Assembly: GCA_041398785.1 (NCBI GenBank)
Contig: JAWKUA010000006.1
Location: 62,001-126,000, forward strand
Direction: 5' to 3'
Length of the DNA stretch: 64,000 nt
DNA from: Planctomycetaceae bacterium
GTDB lineage: Bacteria > Planctomycetota > Planctomycetia > Planctomycetales > Planctomycetaceae
The notes beneath the pieces are model-generated. The model did no database searches. It was not told the DNA's origin and saw only the letters and a list, made by a program, of their open reading frames with translations. Positions 9,349-19,370 of this stretch are shown piece by piece. The position numbers were made by a program, and so were the translations under genes. Each line of letters opens with the position of its first letter. Within the stretch, counting starts at the first letter, position 1.

Positions 9349-10638
9349 ATGATCATGACCGCTCTTCGCACGGTAGTCTGTCTGCTGTCACTTTCACTGT
9401 TCAGCGTCGCCTCAGCCTCCGATGAAATTCCCGGCGCGCCGCAGCGCAGACCGATCGCGCTGGTCAACGTCACAATTCACACCGTGTCCGGCCCGATCAT
9501 CGAAAACGGAACTCTGGTGTTTTCCAAAGGCATGATCACGGACGTCGGTCGCGATGTGTCTCCGCCGGAAAAATCACGAATCATTGATCTTGGCGGCAGG
9601 CACGTTTATCCCGGACTGATTGAAGCTCATTCTCAGATTGGTCTGACGGAGATCGCCGCCGTGCGAGCCACTCGCGATACTTCCGAAACCGGCAGTTTCA
9701 ATCCCAACGTAAAGGCTCACGTCAGCGTCAATCCCGACAGCGAAGTCATTCCGGTGACGCGCGCCAACGGCGTGCTGATCGCGCTGTCGGCGCCATCGGG
9801 CGGACGCATCAGCGGGCAGGCGTCGGTGATGCAGCTCGACGGCTGGACTTTCGAAGACATGACGCTGAAACCGTCAGCGGCAATGATCGTCCACTGGCCG
9901 TCTCCGCCCAGGTCGGGACCGAATGAACAACTGAAGGAGCTGCGTCGATTTTTCGATGATGCCCGCGCCTACGAAGCAGCACGCTTGGCGAATTCCGGTC
10001 CGAACGGTCAGGCCTTCGATATTCGGCTGGAATCCCTGCTTCCGGTTCTTCATCAGGAAGTTCCGCTGATGGCACACGCCGGCGATGCGCGCGAAATTCA
10101 GACCGCCGTGGCATTCGCGGCCGAACAAAACGTGAAACTGATCATCTTCGGCGGACATGACGCGCTGGCCTGTGCGGAGTTGCTGACGCAGTATCAGGTT
10201 CCCGTGGTGATCGATTCGGTCCATCGGACTCCGGCGCGCCGGCATGAAGATTACGACGCTCCGTATTCGCTGGCGGCGCGGCTCAAAGACGCGGGGATTG
10301 CGTTCTGTATCTCCGGGTCAGAACGGGAGTCGACCTGGAACACTCGCAACCTGCCGTACCATGCCGCGACCGCCGCGGCATATGGTCTGGACCGTGATGA
10401 AGCGCTGAAGGCTGTCACGCTGTATCCGGCCCGAATCCTGGGGATTGATGACCGCGTCGGTTCGCTGGAAGTCGGGAAGGATGCAACACTGATCGTGACG
10501 AATGGCGACCCGCTGGAAACGGAAACGGAAATCTCCCGCGCGTGGATTCGCGGACGGCGAGTCGATCTGGGCAGCCGTCACAAGAGCCTGTATGAAAAGT
10601 ACTCGCGGAAATACGCCCAGGCTGCCCGGCAGCAATAG
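9349..10638 (+). CDS. exported amidohydrolase-like protein
   Basis: 429 residues with a signal peptide (cleavage near FSVASAS, ~residue 25). The amidohydrolase layout is clear: N-terminal beta-sandwich strands (ALVNVTIHTVSGPIIENG), GGRHVYPGLIEAHSQIG where the HxH metal motif is expected, internal VPLMAHAGD and IIFGGHDALA, and the closing GSLEVGKDATLIVTNGDP. The second His of HxH is replaced by Gln, as in a degenerate site, so catalysis is uncertain. It resembles the N-terminal half of the tandem amidohydrolase at 3365 and may have arisen from the same ancestor. Start ATG at 9349, with another ATG two codons later. Confidence 0.8.
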   Translation: MIMTALRTVVCLLSLSLFSVASASDEIPGAPQRRPIALVNVTIHTVSGPIIENGTLVFSKGMITDVGRDVSPPEKSRIIDLGGRHVYPGLIEAHSQIGLTEIAAVRATRDTSETGSFNPNVKAHVSVNPDSEVIPVTRANGVLIALSAPSGGRISGQASVMQLDGWTFEDMTLKPSAAMIVHWPSPPRSGPNEQLKELRRFFDDARAYEAARLANSGPNGQAFDIRLESLLPVLHQEVPLMAHAGDAREIQTAVAFAAEQNVKLIIFGGHDALACAELLTQYQVPVVIDSVHRTPARRHEDYDAPYSLAARLKDAGIAFCISGSERESTWNTRNLPYHAATAAAYGLDRDEALKAVTLYPARILGIDDRVGSLEVGKDATLIVTNGDPLETETEISRAWIRGRRVDLGSRHKSLYEKYSRKYAQAARQQ

Positions 10639-10881
10639 TCGATTCGCGCCCGGACCGCCGCAATTGGCGAATTGATACGGAACCACCGGTCACAAATTCG
10701 TTTTTCATCCGCGACGGCAGAAGCGATGCCGGCGGTACAATTCGTCGGCTGGTGACGCTCGGAAGTTGCTGCGTCTTGAGAAACGCGGAACGACCCGTCA
10801 CCATGCGCGGGCGGTTGCGAAGCATTCCGGCCGCTTTGTCCCGTCAATCTCACGTTGCATCAACCTGGTCGAGTTGTCGTT

Positions 10882-13404
10882 ATGGATTTGCCAACATGCC
10901 CATCCTGCGGTCAGTCTGTGCTGGACGACGATGCCGCCGACTGTCCGTTCTGCGGCTCCGCGATGGATGGATCTTCGAAGGGGAAAAAAAAGCCCGCCGC
11001 GCCGGCCGCGAAACCCGCATCGAAGTCAGCATCCGGCGCAAAAACGGCCGGCGCGACAAAACCCGTGGGTGCCGCGAAGCCAACCACCGACGAGGACGAT
11101 CCGTTCGGACTTGTGGAAAACGCGGCCACTCGAAAAGTGATCCCCTGCGCGCGGAAGCCCATGAAAGGCCGCACTCATCGCGTGCGGTGCCCGATGTGCG
11201 ACTCACTCGGGTTTGTTCCGAAAAGTGCGATCGGACGGCAGGTGAAATGTGCCAATCCGAAGTGCATGGTGCCGACGTTTACCGTTCCGGATCCGGATGC
11301 GGCAGCCGGCGAACGGGCTCCCGCCAGAGTCAGCGACGAAGCGCTCGCCCGCGAAGAAAAGCTCAGCAAGCCAAAAGGCAAGTCCAATCCGCTCATCATG
11401 TACGGCGTCGCCGGCGGCATTCTGCTGGCGCTGACTGTCGGTCTGGTGATGTTTCTGAACGCTCCGCCTGCGGTTGATCCGAATCTGAATGAGACATTCG
11501 ACATGTCGAAGCTGCAGTCCGGCGGCGACGATGAGGACGATGCTCAGGATCCAGTGCCGTCCGGTGGCAACAATCCGTCGAACGGCGAAAAGACAACGGA
11601 TGTCGCCGCCGAAGCCCTGCGGCTGACCGAGTTGATGGTCAGCGCCGCGCGGCAGACGACGAACAACCGGGACAAGCCATTTTGCCGGCGGCTGACCGGC
11701 GATGCCTACCTGCGGCTCGGAAAACTGTCGGAAGCGGCCACGGAATTTTCTCAGCTTCAGCGGCTGTCGCGCGACGCGACATACTACGTCGTGGAGCCGT
11801 ATCTTCATCAATACTGGCTGGCGATCGCGTCCGGAGATGCCGCCGCCGCGGCACCGCATCTTGCCGATGCAAAACAGGAAGCTCAGCGAATTCCGGATAC
11901 CGGAAGGCTCGCACTGCAGGCCGGCATCGCTCTGGCAGCAGCACTCGTCAACGAAGGCGACGTCGACACCGCGATGGCCCGCATCGAAAATCAGCAGCGC
12001 GATCAGACGGTCACCGCGCAACTGGACGATATGCGACAGGGAGCATGGTTCGCTTCGGCCGGCGCATTGCGCAGGGCGGGATTCAATGCGATCTCGCCGG
12101 TCACTGTGTTTTCGTGGAATGAGCCTCTGAAGACCGCCGTTGCTGTGCATCTGGCGGCCAACAAGCGCTGGCCGCAGGCAGTGACGTGGGCGAAGGCTCA
12201 GTCGGACGTCCGCACGGCCGCCGATGTTCTTGCGGTGGCTTCTTCACATGCTGTCGTCGTCAGCGCCGATGCCGCCACGGCGACACTGCTGCATGAAGCC
12301 GCCGCCGAGATCGATCCGGCAGTCGGTCTTCGCACCGCCGCGATTCTTGGTCACAGCGATCAAAACCAGGCACTGTGGGATGCGGCACTTGTGGAAACAA
12401 ACCAGATGGAATCGCCGGCCGTTGCACAGATGCCGGATCTGGCCGATGTTATCCGGACAGAAGCTCCGGATCTCAGCGGTGAAAGGCTGAAGGCCGCCGC
12501 GCTGGCTGATGTGGCCGCGGCCGCCGTCGCTCGAAAGGATGATGCCGTTGCCGTCGCGGCAATTCAGAAGCTCTACGCACTGCTGTCCAGCCGGATTCCT
12601 CCGACGACAGCCGTCCGTCAGGCCGCCAGCACAATGGAATCGGACGAACAGTCGATCATGAAGCAACTGCAGGACCGGTTTGCCCTGCGCAGTGAGTCTG
12701 AAGTGAAGAGTCAATTCCGAAACTACCGGCGCGGTCTGGATCGTCTGGCGACGATCGCGGAAGAACGTCGACTGTTGTTGGTGCAGCTTCTTCATCGCGT
12801 TGTGGAAAGCGGCGGAGCGGCCGCTCTGCAGACAGCCTGCGCCGGCGGCGAGCAGGCGCTGCTGAGAGAACTCGCTGTCGATCCACTGTGCATGCTGCTG
12901 GCATCAGCGGCGGTCTCTGCGGGTCAGCAGATTCCGGAACTGGCACAACCAGATGCGTCGCTGGCGGTTCCCGCTGCCGCGAGAATTGATCAGCTTGCCG
13001 AAAGCCTGCTGGCGCCTGCAATCCTGTCGGCGGCATCGGCAATGCAGCAGGCGAACTATGCCGCCGCCGTTGACGTCATGCAGAAGGCTCGCGAGTTACC
13101 CGGCTTTCGGGCCTGCATCGTCAACCATTTGATCGCTGCTGCGAGCAACGTGACAGCGGACCCGGCTCCGCTGCTGACCGCGGTTCAGTTGTCTGACAGT
13201 GCGCTTTGGCGGGAGGATGGAATGCTGGTGGCGACGGGGAATCTGGCGCGTCGAAGTCTGTGGAAGGCGGCTGAGGCGTGGCTTGCTCAGGCTCACCAGT
13301 CGGCTACGGAACGCGCGGTGGCTCTTTTCGGAATCGTCGCGGTCCTGGCAGAAATGCCTGCGGAACCTCCGACGTCCGCGAAGCCCGCCGCCGAACAGCT
13401 CTGA
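10882..13404 (+). CDS. zinc-ribbon, single-pass membrane protein with repeat-rich C-terminal region
   Basis: 840 residues from ATG 10882 (an upstream in-frame ATG at 10855 is possible). It opens with a zinc ribbon (CPSCGQ...CPFCGS, residues 5-25), a long Ala/Lys/Pro linker, then a second Cys set (CPMCDS...CANPKC) and one membrane helix (~IMYGVAGGILLALTVGLVMFL, residues ~172-193). The remainder is Ala-rich and helical, with TPR-like pieces (AYLRLGKLSEAATEFSQL), so it probably forms a helical-repeat scaffold on the far side of the membrane. This architecture is common in planctomycetes. No enzymatic motif is seen and the function is unknown. The kinase gene downstream is convergent. Confidence 0.75.
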   Translation: MDLPTCPSCGQSVLDDDAADCPFCGSAMDGSSKGKKKPAAPAAKPASKSASGAKTAGATKPVGAAKPTTDEDDPFGLVENAATRKVIPCARKPMKGRTHRVRCPMCDSLGFVPKSAIGRQVKCANPKCMVPTFTVPDPDAAAGERAPARVSDEALAREEKLSKPKGKSNPLIMYGVAGGILLALTVGLVMFLNAPPAVDPNLNETFDMSKLQSGGDDEDDAQDPVPSGGNNPSNGEKTTDVAAEALRLTELMVSAARQTTNNRDKPFCRRLTGDAYLRLGKLSEAATEFSQLQRLSRDATYYVVEPYLHQYWLAIASGDAAAAAPHLADAKQEAQRIPDTGRLALQAGIALAAALVNEGDVDTAMARIENQQRDQTVTAQLDDMRQGAWFASAGALRRAGFNAISPVTVFSWNEPLKTAVAVHLAANKRWPQAVTWAKAQSDVRTAADVLAVASSHAVVVSADAATATLLHEAAAEIDPAVGLRTAAILGHSDQNQALWDAALVETNQMESPAVAQMPDLADVIRTEAPDLSGERLKAAALADVAAAAVARKDDAVAVAAIQKLYALLSSRIPPTTAVRQAASTMESDEQSIMKQLQDRFALRSESEVKSQFRNYRRGLDRLATIAEERRLLLVQLLHRVVESGGAAALQTACAGGEQALLRELAVDPLCMLLASAAVSAGQQIPELAQPDASLAVPAAARIDQLAESLLAPAILSAASAMQQANYAAAVDVMQKARELPGFRACIVNHLIAAASNVTADPAPLLTAVQLSDSALWREDGMLVATGNLARRSLWKAAEAWLAQAHQSATERAVALFGIVAVLAEMPAEPPTSAKPAAEQL

Positions 13405-13429
13405 AATCACTGGAAAAGCACCGGCGATC

Positions 13430-13477
13430 GCAGCAGAGCCCGGGCGATCGGACGCAGCAGAGCCCGGGCGATTGCAC
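13430..13477. repeat. two-copy 24-bp direct repeat
   Basis: The unit GCAGCAGAGCCCGGGCGAT occurs at 13430 and again at 13454, period 24, in the 129-base gap between two convergent genes. It contains the palindrome CCCGGG. A third, degenerate start (CGGCGATCG) precedes it. It may help end transcription, but there is no T-run. Confidence 0.5.
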
Positions 13478-13533
13478 GAAGCGGAATTCTGGCGACATGC
13501 GGGCTTGTTTTGCGGGCGGTTGTGTCTGACGAA

Positions 13534-14919
13534 TCAGCGACGCATCCACAGGAAGACGGCGACCGCCACCAGCACCAGCGTGGCCACTCCCATCAGAATG
13601 AATCCGGCCAGCTGCCCGCGACGCGGTCCGGTTCGGCGAATGCGACGGCTGGAAGCGACGTAGCTTGATTCGTCGACCTTCAGTGCCGGAAGCGTCACCG
13701 CGGACTGATCGCGGGACGGCAATGTGTCCGCCGCCAGGTCGACGTCGGCTCCGTCCTGCATATCCCGAAGAAACTGGTGATAGGTGCCGTCGAAGTCGCC
13801 GGTGTCGGAGCGGCTGTCGACGGGCGTTTCGGTACGGTCAGGACTGGTCGCAGCGGGACCGGTCGCGGCTGCCAGTGCCATGCGTGTCAGCGGCGAACAA
13901 AGCGGCGCCAGCATCGCGGCGACTTCTGCCGGCGACTGAAATCGCGCGGCCGGATCGCGCATCGTCATTCGGGAAACCACGGCCGCCAGTTCCGGCGGGA
14001 CGTCGCCCCTCACGCCGGCAATCGACGGCGCGTCGCGCTGCAGTCGCTGACTGAGCACCTGCAGCGGATTCGCTCCGCTGAACGGTACGGAACCGGTCAG
14101 CAGTCGAAAGCACGTGCAGCCCAGACTGTAGATGTCGCTGCGAATATCGACCTTCGATGTATCCCAGCCCTGTTCCGGCGACATGTAATCCGGCGTGCCC
14201 ATCACCTGACCGGCTCGAGTCACGGACCGGTCCTCTTCGTCCTCCGTCAGCCGAACCAGGCCCATGTCCATCAGCTTGATCGTGCCGATGCCTTCGGAGT
14301 CCCAGTTGATCATCAGGTTCGACGGTTTGACGTCGCGATGCACCATTCCGCATTCATGGGCATGCTGCAGACCGACGGCCGTCTGGCGAATGATCTCACA
14401 CGCCAGACCGATCGGCAGTCGCTCCAGGCGAGCGGCGATGTGGTCGATCTGCTCGCCGTTGACGTACTCCATCACGAGAAAATCGGTTTCGCCAACCTTA
14501 CCCGCGTTGATCGCCTTCACGACATGCGGACTGTTCAGCCGGGCGGACGCCTTGATTTCGCGCTGAAACCGGGTCACCAGAGCTTCATTGCTGACCAGGC
14601 TTCTGGCCATCAGCTTGATGGCGACGACACGTCCTGTTTCGGTGTCGCGGGCCTGAAACACATGACCCATGCCGCCGCGGCCAATGGTGTCGCGAAGCTG
14701 GTACTGCTGCAGAGAAAAGGACTTCTGTCCCTTCAGAAGCTGAGTCGCCTGCCACGGCGTCAGCAGGCGCTTCTCAACCAGCTTCTGAGCCAGCTGGTCC
14801 GGCGAGATTTCCTTCCGCGACTTGCTGAGTCTCGTTCGCAGCGCCTGCAGTTCCGAGTCGCGAAGCAGGCGAGACTGCTGCAGTCCTGCCATGAAATCGG
14901 AAGTTTGAACGACAGCCAT
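13534..14919 (-). CDS. membrane-anchored Ser/Thr protein kinase
   Basis: 461 residues from the ATG at 14917-14919; a GTG at 14967 would add 16. An N-terminal ~70-residue segment (SDFMAGLQQSRLL...LLTPWQATQLLKG) typical of planctomycete kinases precedes the kinase domain. Visible catalytic elements are GRGGMG (ATP loop), VAIKLM (Lys), MVHRDVKPSNLM (catalytic loop), LMDMGLVRL (DMG in place of DFG), GTPDYMSPEQ and DIRSDIYSLGC. The C-terminal ~100 residues are a low-complexity linker and one membrane helix (AGFILMGVATLVLVAVAVFLWM) ending in MRR, so it is tail-anchored with the kinase in the cytoplasm. It probably phosphorylates Ser/Thr proteins. A PP2C-type phosphatase is encoded at 35140. Confidence 0.9.
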   Translation of the reverse strand: MAVVQTSDFMAGLQQSRLLRDSELQALRTRLSKSRKEISPDQLAQKLVEKRLLTPWQATQLLKGQKSFSLQQYQLRDTIGRGGMGHVFQARDTETGRVVAIKLMARSLVSNEALVTRFQREIKASARLNSPHVVKAINAGKVGETDFLVMEYVNGEQIDHIAARLERLPIGLACEIIRQTAVGLQHAHECGMVHRDVKPSNLMINWDSEGIGTIKLMDMGLVRLTEDEEDRSVTRAGQVMGTPDYMSPEQGWDTSKVDIRSDIYSLGCTCFRLLTGSVPFSGANPLQVLSQRLQRDAPSIAGVRGDVPPELAAVVSRMTMRDPAARFQSPAEVAAMLAPLCSPLTRMALAAATGPAATSPDRTETPVDSRSDTGDFDGTYHQFLRDMQDGADVDLAADTLPSRDQSAVTLPALKVDESSYVASSRRIRRTGPRRGQLAGFILMGVATLVLVAVAVFLWMRR

Positions 14920-15704
14920 CGGACTACTGCTCTGCGGTGTACGACCGAACGTGTTCGATTTCAGCACCAGTCGTTCGCGACACGACCACGTTTATTACGA
15001 CATGCCGGCGCCAATCCGGTGAATCGACATTCGCCCTTTTTTCCCGCCATGCGGTCCACCGGAACCAGCGGAAAGTCGGCGTGTACTCGCGCGAGCGACG
15101 CCACCGCACTCGCGCTTCGGCGACGCCCGCGTCCCGAACACCCGCCGCGCCGATCACTCGCCGCGCCGAACGCTGGCCGGCTGCCATCGTACATCAGGTC
15201 GCCGCTGCGCTGCCAGCGCCTGCTTCGCCAGCGGTGGCTGAGTTCGTTCGACGGAACTGACAGCTTCCCGGATGTTGGCATTCGGCATCGTCTGTTGCGG
15301 TCTCGTTGCAGGCTGCCGCAAATCATTTTCAAACAGCGATTTATGTCGCCGCGGCGACGTGCCTGCGGCAGAGGGCGGTGGTGAAAAGGCAACACGGCCG
15401 CAACACAGCCGCCTTGCCGGCTGCTCTCGCATCGACGCGGCACCGAATTGTAATTGCTTTGGCAAGAATGGTTTACAGTTCGAAAACGGCAACGAAGTGT
15501 CAACGAATGGTAGCGCAATTGACGTTTTGGCACCGACTGTGCTTTACGTGCTGTTCAACAACCGAGCGACATGACTCACCTGTTGCTGCGGCTCATATCC
15601 GAACTGAAGCGCTGCGCGAACTCGAAGCGTTTTCGAAGTCTCCGCCAGCGCGGCTTTCGCGACCGTGGTTGCCTCCGCGTCGCATCGAAACAGGAGAACT
15701 GTTC
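14920..15704. other. intergenic region, no gene recognised
   Basis: About 785 bases between the kinase gene (leftward) and the pilin-like gene (rightward), so it must hold divergent promoters. Open frames here (for example 15272-15574, which starts with a lipobox-like LVAGC) have no recognisable domain and poor composition. No RNA gene or clear repeat was seen. Confidence 0.45.
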
Positions 15705-16022
15705 ATGAACCTGCTGCTTGCCCTGAAGAACGACGAAAACGGTTTCATCGTGTCGGCTGAACTGGTGCTTGTGGGCACCATTGTCGTCATCGGCATGATC
15801 ACCGGACTGACAGAACTGTCCTACGGCGTCAACGAAGAACTGGAAGACCTGGGATCCGCCGTCGGTGCCATCAACCAAACCTACTACTACACACTGGCGA
15901 GCGGTCATAAAGGCGAAGTCGTGGGAAGCACCTTCCTGGACTTTGCCGATGAATGCGACAATGCCTGCAACCTGTCCTGCAACAGCCCCGGTCGCGGAGA
16001 AAAGACCAGCTACGGCTACTAA
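15705..16022 (+). CDS. small Flp/pilin-like membrane protein
   Basis: 105 residues starting at ATG 15705, which has a good AGGAG ribosome site 8 bases upstream. It begins LLLALKNDENGFIVSAELVLVGTIVVIGMITGL: a short charged leader, then one hydrophobic helix with a conserved Glu near its start, resembling Flp-type pilins. The C-terminal half contains CDNACNLSC, three Cys that could form disulfides. It is likely exported or membrane-embedded and perhaps part of a pseudopilus. It is a single gene followed about 220 bases later by a strong terminator. Assignment to Flp pilins is by pattern only. Confidence 0.7.
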   Translation: MNLLLALKNDENGFIVSAELVLVGTIVVIGMITGLTELSYGVNEELEDLGSAVGAINQTYYYTLASGHKGEVVGSTFLDFADECDNACNLSCNSPGRGEKTSYGY

Positions 16023-16245
16023 GACGGCTCACCGTCCGGCATCAGCCCGGCAGGTCGCCCAATACCGCCGAACAAACGTCCGGTGTCCCCCGCCGGACGA
16101 GTTCAGGCCGCTGACAACAAACTTAAGGCTCCCGCCGAAGTTCGTTCTCCCGCGATTGGCTTCACGCCTTTCGTGCCTCAGGCCTTCCGCCTGACACCTC
16201 CCATTCCTCCGCCTTCCCACATCCCGAATCGGTCTCCTGTTTCGG

Positions 16246-16292
16246 GAAGCACGGCCCGAGTTCCACCTGAACTCCGGGCCGTGCTTCTTTTT
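16246..16292 (+). terminator. rho-independent terminator
   Basis: Long stem: GAAGCACGGCCCGAGTTC at 16246-16263 pairs with 16269-16287 (one bulged C), a 5-base loop CACCT, then TTTTT. It is well placed to end the pilin-like transcript. The rest of the 380-base gap (16023-16402) shows nothing else. Confidence 0.85.
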
Positions 16293-16402
16293 GGTTTCCA
16301 GGAAACCACCCGCCTTCCAAACTCAATCGGTTGTCCGTCGACCGAGTTCCGGAAACACTGGCCACTGAGATTTCTTACCAGTGTTCCCGTGTCTCCGTTC
16401 GC

Positions 16403-16990
16403 ATGAAGCTGCTCGCCGCATTGCAGGTTGCGTTGCTGCTGGTTGTCAGCATCCTTCCCGAGGGACGTCTGTCTCTGGCTGGCGGGTCGTGCTGCGCCGG
16501 TCACTGCAGTTGCACGCGGGATGCTCAGTTGGGTGGCACCTGTTGTTGTGCTCAGCGCCGTCGCAATGAAGCAGCGAAAGCAAAGGCGGTGCCTCCGAAG
16601 TCGGAAGGAGCTGGCAAGCGAAGTTGTTGTTCGTCAAAGACTCGGCAGTCTGAAGGCGGCCATTCCCCCGCCACCAGCGCGACATCTTTACGACAACAGT
16701 CTCCTTCGACGGAGGCGACGTGCTGTTCGAAGGCTGCCCCCGCCGGTAATCGAAGCTGCTGCCGTGCGAAGCAGTCGGATGAAGGCCCGACCGGTCCCTG
16801 TTTTCGGCAGCGCCCCTGCACCCCGGATCCCGTTGAGATCTGGGTGTCTCAGATGCCCCGAACGCTGGCGCTGAGAGTCGGCCGGATCGACGCCGGCGCA
16901 TCCGTGGAACGCGTGATCGACTCGCGCGTGAGGCGGGAAAACTTCCCGAAGCGTCCTCCAACGCCTCCGCCGCAGACTGGCGTGGCCTGA
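16403..16990 (+). CDS. Cys-rich exported protein
   Basis: 195 residues from ATG 16403 (MKLLAALQVALLLVVSI, a clear signal peptide). The mature part is Cys-rich with repeated Cys pairs (GSCCAGHCSC, GTCCCAQ, RSCCSSK, ATCCSK, RSCCRAK) spaced by Lys/Ser/Gln linkers, then a Cys-poor C-terminal third ending PPTPPPQTGVA. The CC pairs could bind metal such as copper or zinc, or form disulfides. No enzyme motif is visible. It lies upstream of a DUF1559 gene in the same direction, separated by 196 bases. I do not recognise the family. Confidence 0.6.
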   Translation: MKLLAALQVALLLVVSILPEGRLSLAGGSCCAGHCSCTRDAQLGGTCCCAQRRRNEAAKAKAVPPKSEGAGKRSCCSSKTRQSEGGHSPATSATSLRQQSPSTEATCCSKAAPAGNRSCCRAKQSDEGPTGPCFRQRPCTPDPVEIWVSQMPRTLALRVGRIDAGASVERVIDSRVRRENFPKRPPTPPPQTGVA

Positions 16991-17186
16991 TTCGCTTGCC
17001 GCGCGACGGCGATTTGCGTCCGAGTCCCCCCTTGCGGCATGCGAGCGGCGGGCTGGCGGTGCGCCGTTCGCAAAGCATGTTCGTCGCGATCTGCCGATCA
17101 CGTACCCGCGTCGCGCCGTGCGCTGACGCATGGCCACGCCCTTCGTGCTGCCTTCCACACGTTTCCTTCTCCGCAGGGAGTCTTCC

Positions 17187-18143
<957 letters not shown>

Positions 18144-18401
18144 TACCACAGACCGGCAATCCATCGAAGCTTCGGGAAACGGCGACGGAACGCCCTCTTC
18201 CCGAAGCCGCATGGACGACGCTGGCCCGCGCCCTCCGGTCTGTCAGGCAGTTCGGATGTTACCGGCGGCAGCAAGGGGCGTTTCGCGAATTCGTCTTCTG
18301 CCCTGCCGGTTTTTTCACCTTCCAGCCGCGCAAGCGGGCGATTCCTGATACGCTCTGTGGATGCAGCCACGAAATTTCTTCGGCCCACTGAGGACAGTCC
18401 G

Positions 18402-19208
18402 ATGAGCGGCAGCCAGACTCCGGAACGCGAACTTGTCACCGTCCGCCTGCAGCTGACGATCGGCGGCGAACGATTCGCGCTTGACGTGCCGGTGCCGACA
18501 GGGCCGGCGAGTCCCGAAGACCTGCTGCCGTTTCTCAGAACTCTGGCGAAACTGGTGACCGACATCGGGCAGGAATACGCGGCCGGTCAGGGCAGATCGG
18601 TCTCCTGCCGCGCCGGCTGTGGTATCTGCTGCCGGCAGATCGTTCCCGTACCGGAGTTCGAAGCCTTGCGGCTGGCGCGTCTGGTCGACTCCATGCCGGA
18701 ACCGCGGAGAAGCAACATTCGGGAGCGATTCAAAGACGCGACGAAGCGACTTCGGGAAGCCGGTCTGTACGATGCGGTTGACAGCGACCATTACCTGGAT
18801 GCACCGCCCGTTCTCGACCTTGGCCCGAGGTACTTTCGACTGATGATCGCCTGCCCGTTTCTGGAAGACGAATCGTGTTCCATCTATGAAGACCGCCCGA
18901 TCAGTTGCCGCGAATACCTTGTCACGTCGCCCGCTGAACTTTGCGCAGAACCGGACAGCAACGAACTGGATCGTGTTCCGCTGGCGATCAGACCGTCCAC
19001 AGCGTCAATGATGCTGGAAGTCGATCAGGCGGACGATGGTCCGCGGCAGACGCGATGGATGGCGCTGACGCGAGCACTGGAATGGGCCGCGTCGCACACA
19101 CCACGGGAACCGTCTGCCACCGGACTGCAGTTGCTGGAAACTCTGATGAAGTCGCTGACCGGCCAGCCGCCGTCGACCGCTCCCGGCATGAACTCATCCG
19201 TGACTTGA
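18402..19208 (+). CDS. YkgJ-family cysteine cluster protein
   Basis: 268 residues from ATG 18402 (GAGGAC upstream). The central domain holds the Cys cluster CRAGCGICCRQ at ~residues 67-77, then CPFLEDESCSIYEDRPISCREY, the YkgJ (Fe-S or zinc binding, CxxxCxxCC) pattern. The first ~65 residues form a separate beta-rich segment (VTVRLQLTIGGERFALDVPVP) and the C-terminal part is helical. Family members are thought to coordinate a metal cluster; the function here is unknown. Cytoplasmic, with no signal peptide. Confidence 0.85.
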   Translation: MSGSQTPERELVTVRLQLTIGGERFALDVPVPTGPASPEDLLPFLRTLAKLVTDIGQEYAAGQGRSVSCRAGCGICCRQIVPVPEFEALRLARLVDSMPEPRRSNIRERFKDATKRLREAGLYDAVDSDHYLDAPPVLDLGPRYFRLMIACPFLEDESCSIYEDRPISCREYLVTSPAELCAEPDSNELDRVPLAIRPSTASMMLEVDQADDGPRQTRWMALTRALEWAASHTPREPSATGLQLLETLMKSLTGQPPSTAPGMNSSVT

Positions 19209-19370
19209 GCTGATCCGTCAACACGCCGACGAAAATCGCAACAGTGCGCGCGAACGCATGATTCAAGAGCCGTGCCGGGAAGTTGCATTCGCCAGCGAAC
19301 GTTGCATCTTTTCGGGACGCCAGACGGAGCGCAGCGTTGCGCCTTATTCGCCGCGGGAAGGAACTTCTGT

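Noticed and set aside
13777..15384. 535-residue plus-strand ORF antisense to the kinase gene
   Set aside because: It is rich in His, Arg and Gln and fully antisense to a clear kinase; a product of codon bias.
15272..15574. 100-residue ORF beginning with a lipobox-like LVAGC
   Set aside because: After the first 15 residues the composition is low-complexity with no domain, there is no ribosome site, and it lies in an otherwise non-coding region between divergent genes.
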